NCBI RefSeq assembly: GCF_028610705.1
Contig: NZ_JAQQWT010000027.1
Span: 1-44,551 of the forward strand
Length of the DNA stretch: 44,551 nucleotides
Origin: Halalkalibacter alkalisediminis
Lineage (GTDB): Bacteria > Bacillota > Bacilli > Bacillales > Bacillaceae_D
Direction of reading: 5' to 3'
Under the pieces are notes generated by a model. That model ran no database searches, was not told where the DNA came from, and saw only the letters and a list, made by a program, of their open reading frames with translations. Shown here in pieces: positions 43,480-44,551 of the stretch. Position 1 is the stretch's first letter; each line of letters opens with the position of its first letter. The position numbers were made by a program, and so were the translations under genes.

Positions 43480-43686
43480 TTAATTCGTTTCCACCCAATC
43501 AGAAAACGATCCGCTGCCACTACAACCAGAACAGACATAAAAGGTGCTCATCGTATATTGTTCCATTCCTAACAGGTTCACACCCTTGCCCTGACATTCC
43601 GGACACGTGCCCTGTGATTTAGCAAATTCAATCCTTTTCTCATTTCGCTTTTCAAGCCATTGACCGAAAAGATCTAAAAAACCCAT
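43480..43686 (-). CDS. Small zinc-ribbon-like protein
   Basis: 68-aa protein with two CxxC pairs, TCPECQGKG and VCSGCSGSG, in the DnaJ-like CxxCxGxG style, so it probably binds one zinc. The N-terminal 25 residues are an amphipathic helix (FLDLFGQWLEKRNEKRIEF). GAGGTGAGG lies before the ATG. Function unknown. Confidence 0.7.
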   Translation of the reverse strand: MGFLDLFGQWLEKRNEKRIEFAKSQGTCPECQGKGVNLLGMEQYTMSTFYVCSGCSGSGSFSDWVETN

Positions 43687-43964
43687 TTATTTCCTCACCT
43701 CTGCAACAGTTTTCCTAGAAGACGAGGATTTTATTCAGAAAAAGGTTAACGTCGAAGGATAAGAAAAATCGTTTCTCCCACCTATACATGCCTTCTTCAG
43801 ACAAGGGCCTGCAACCATTTTTCACTGGAAATGAAAGAGGCATATGACTATTTTTATGTACAATTGCCGTGATCTCGTTTTATTCATAAACTCAATCTCT
43901 ATATAATGTTTATTTTATAGGGTTACGTAATCTACTTACATCCTATATAATAAATTCAAGAACG
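43687..43964. other. Intergenic region
   Basis: Divergent promoter region of the zinc-ribbon and marR genes. No gene seen. Confidence 0.4.
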
Positions 43965-43986
43965 ATTATTTACTTAGGTAAATAAT
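43965..43986. promoter_or_regulatory. MarR-type operator
   Basis: ATTATTTAC-TTAG-GTAAATAAT, a perfect 9-bp inverted repeat 17 bases before the marR start, placed as for an autoregulatory site. Its half-site TATTTAC also makes up the core of the palindrome upstream of glnS. Confidence 0.75.
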
Positions 43987-44002
43987 TTAATGGAGGACGA
44001 TT

Positions 44003-44434
44003 ATGGATACAAGCAACCTCTTTCATACGTTAAATCAAAAGGTACGATTATTTTCAAAGGAATTGAACGAACAATTGCAGGAATATGGACTCTATACGGC
44101 TCAGTGGACGATCCTCTATACTCTCACCGAAAAAGGGCCCATGACTCAAACCGATATTTGGCAATACTTGAAAGTTGAAGCGCCAACCGTCACACGGACG
44201 CTTGTACGAATGGAAGCAAGTGGCTGGATTATAAGGAGGCATGGAGCAGATAAACGCGAGCGCATTGTAGAATTGACAGATATGGCAAAAAAAACATTTC
44301 CACTCGTTAAAAAAAGCATTCAAACTATGGAACAACAATACATTATGCAATTAACAGAGCTAGAACAACAGCAACTCCTCTTTCTATTAGAAAAGTTAGG
44401 ACCAAAAAGGAATGATTTCAATGAAAACGAGTAA
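44003..44434 (+). CDS. MarR-family transcriptional regulator
   Basis: 143-aa winged-HTH protein: TAQWTILYTLTEKGPMTQTD, LKVEAPTVTRTLVRMEASGW (recognition helix) and the wing IIRRHGADKRERIVELTD, flanked by dimerisation helices. GGAGG is 6 bases before the ATG and the inverted repeat at 43965 is its likely operator. It overlaps the start of a downstream MFS gene by 14 bases; in such operons the regulator usually controls the efflux pump. Confidence 0.92.
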   Translation: MDTSNLFHTLNQKVRLFSKELNEQLQEYGLYTAQWTILYTLTEKGPMTQTDIWQYLKVEAPTVTRTLVRMEASGWIIRRHGADKRERIVELTDMAKKTFPLVKKSIQTMEQQYIMQLTELEQQQLLFLLEKLGPKRNDFNENE

Positions 44435-44489
44435 GCAACCCATTTGGACGAAGAATTTTTTAAGTATTTCATTTGAATCAATTTCATAA
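44421..44489 (+). pseudogene. N-terminal stub of an MFS transporter gene
   Basis: ATG 44421, behind AAAGGA, reads MKTSKQPIWTKNFLSISFES and stops two codons later. QPIWTKNFLSISF is the usual beginning of MFS efflux proteins linked to marR genes. The sequence after the stop up to the window end carries no transporter-like frame, so the gene seems interrupted or deleted. Confidence 0.6.
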
Positions 44490-44551
44490 AGCCTATCTCA
44501 TGAATCATACAAGAATCCAATTTTCATTTTATTGATTTTAAAAATGGATTT

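Overview
The window looks like a chromosomal segment of a low-GC, Gram-positive, spore-forming Bacillaceae species. The evidence is strong AGGAGG-type ribosome binding sites, frequent GTG and TTG starts, a bacillithiol-system protein (YtxJ), a CBO0543-type membrane protein, LysM proteins, a spore-coat-like His-rich protein and a RacA-like protein. A genus cannot be fixed from the sequence alone. No prophage, CRISPR array, rRNA, tRNA or intact transposase is visible. Most of the segment is housekeeping or accessory metabolism with unusually many decayed genes and structured intergenic sequences.

Layout. 1-3.4 kb: a SelO adenylyltransferase, then two broken genes (an oxidase-like membrane protein and an alpha/beta hydrolase) and a perfect 32-nt palindrome. 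3.4-4.8 kb: a glutaredoxin/YtxJ redox pair and a CBO0543-type membrane protein. 5.0-9.5 kb: a sugar module with a PTS EIIBC, a GH13 glucosidase and a LacI regulator; its control region holds a consensus sigma-A promoter, a cre-like box over the -35 and two LacI-type operators. 9.8-11.3 kb: serA behind a ZTP (pfl) riboswitch. 11.3-15.6 kb: a HEAT-repeat protein, an HSL-type esterase, a 20-bp-period repeat array, two broken genes and a nitroreductase. 15.7-17.9 kb: a glutaminyl-tRNA synthetase behind a perfect palindrome, then a chemoreceptor fragment. 18.0-23.6 kb: LysM proteins, a second 20-bp-period array, a CoxG-like protein, a His-rich protein, two very small membrane proteins and a lipoprotein. 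24.3-28.7 kb: two near-identical small paralogues, each behind a Crp/Fnr-like box, flanking a secreted lipase and queD, then an HPr-like protein lacking the phosphorylatable histidine. 28.9-33.0 kb: a DRE-TIM aldolase and a three-gene ABC-2 exporter. 33-34.8 kb: decayed sequence and small proteins. 34.9-39.3 kb: a class III aminotransferase/aldehyde dehydrogenase operon with a clear sigma-54 promoter, divergent from its likely sigma-54 activator. 39.3-44.5 kb: a CgeB-like remnant, two luciferase-like monooxygenases, a hairpin-rich 209-bp element with terminal inverted repeats, a RacA-like protein, a small zinc-ribbon protein, and a MarR regulator followed by a truncated MFS gene.

The most unusual signals are: (i) two separate arrays of an ATGCGTCA-type octamer repeated every 20 bp or so; (ii) the duplicated 93-aa proteins with conserved Crp/Fnr-like boxes; (iii) a TATTTAC half-site shared by the glnS palindrome and the marR operator; (iv) the hairpin-rich element, which shares a 33-nt motif with a site 30 kb away; (v) the Crh-like HPr homologue. 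All functional statements come from reading the sequence; no database search was run.
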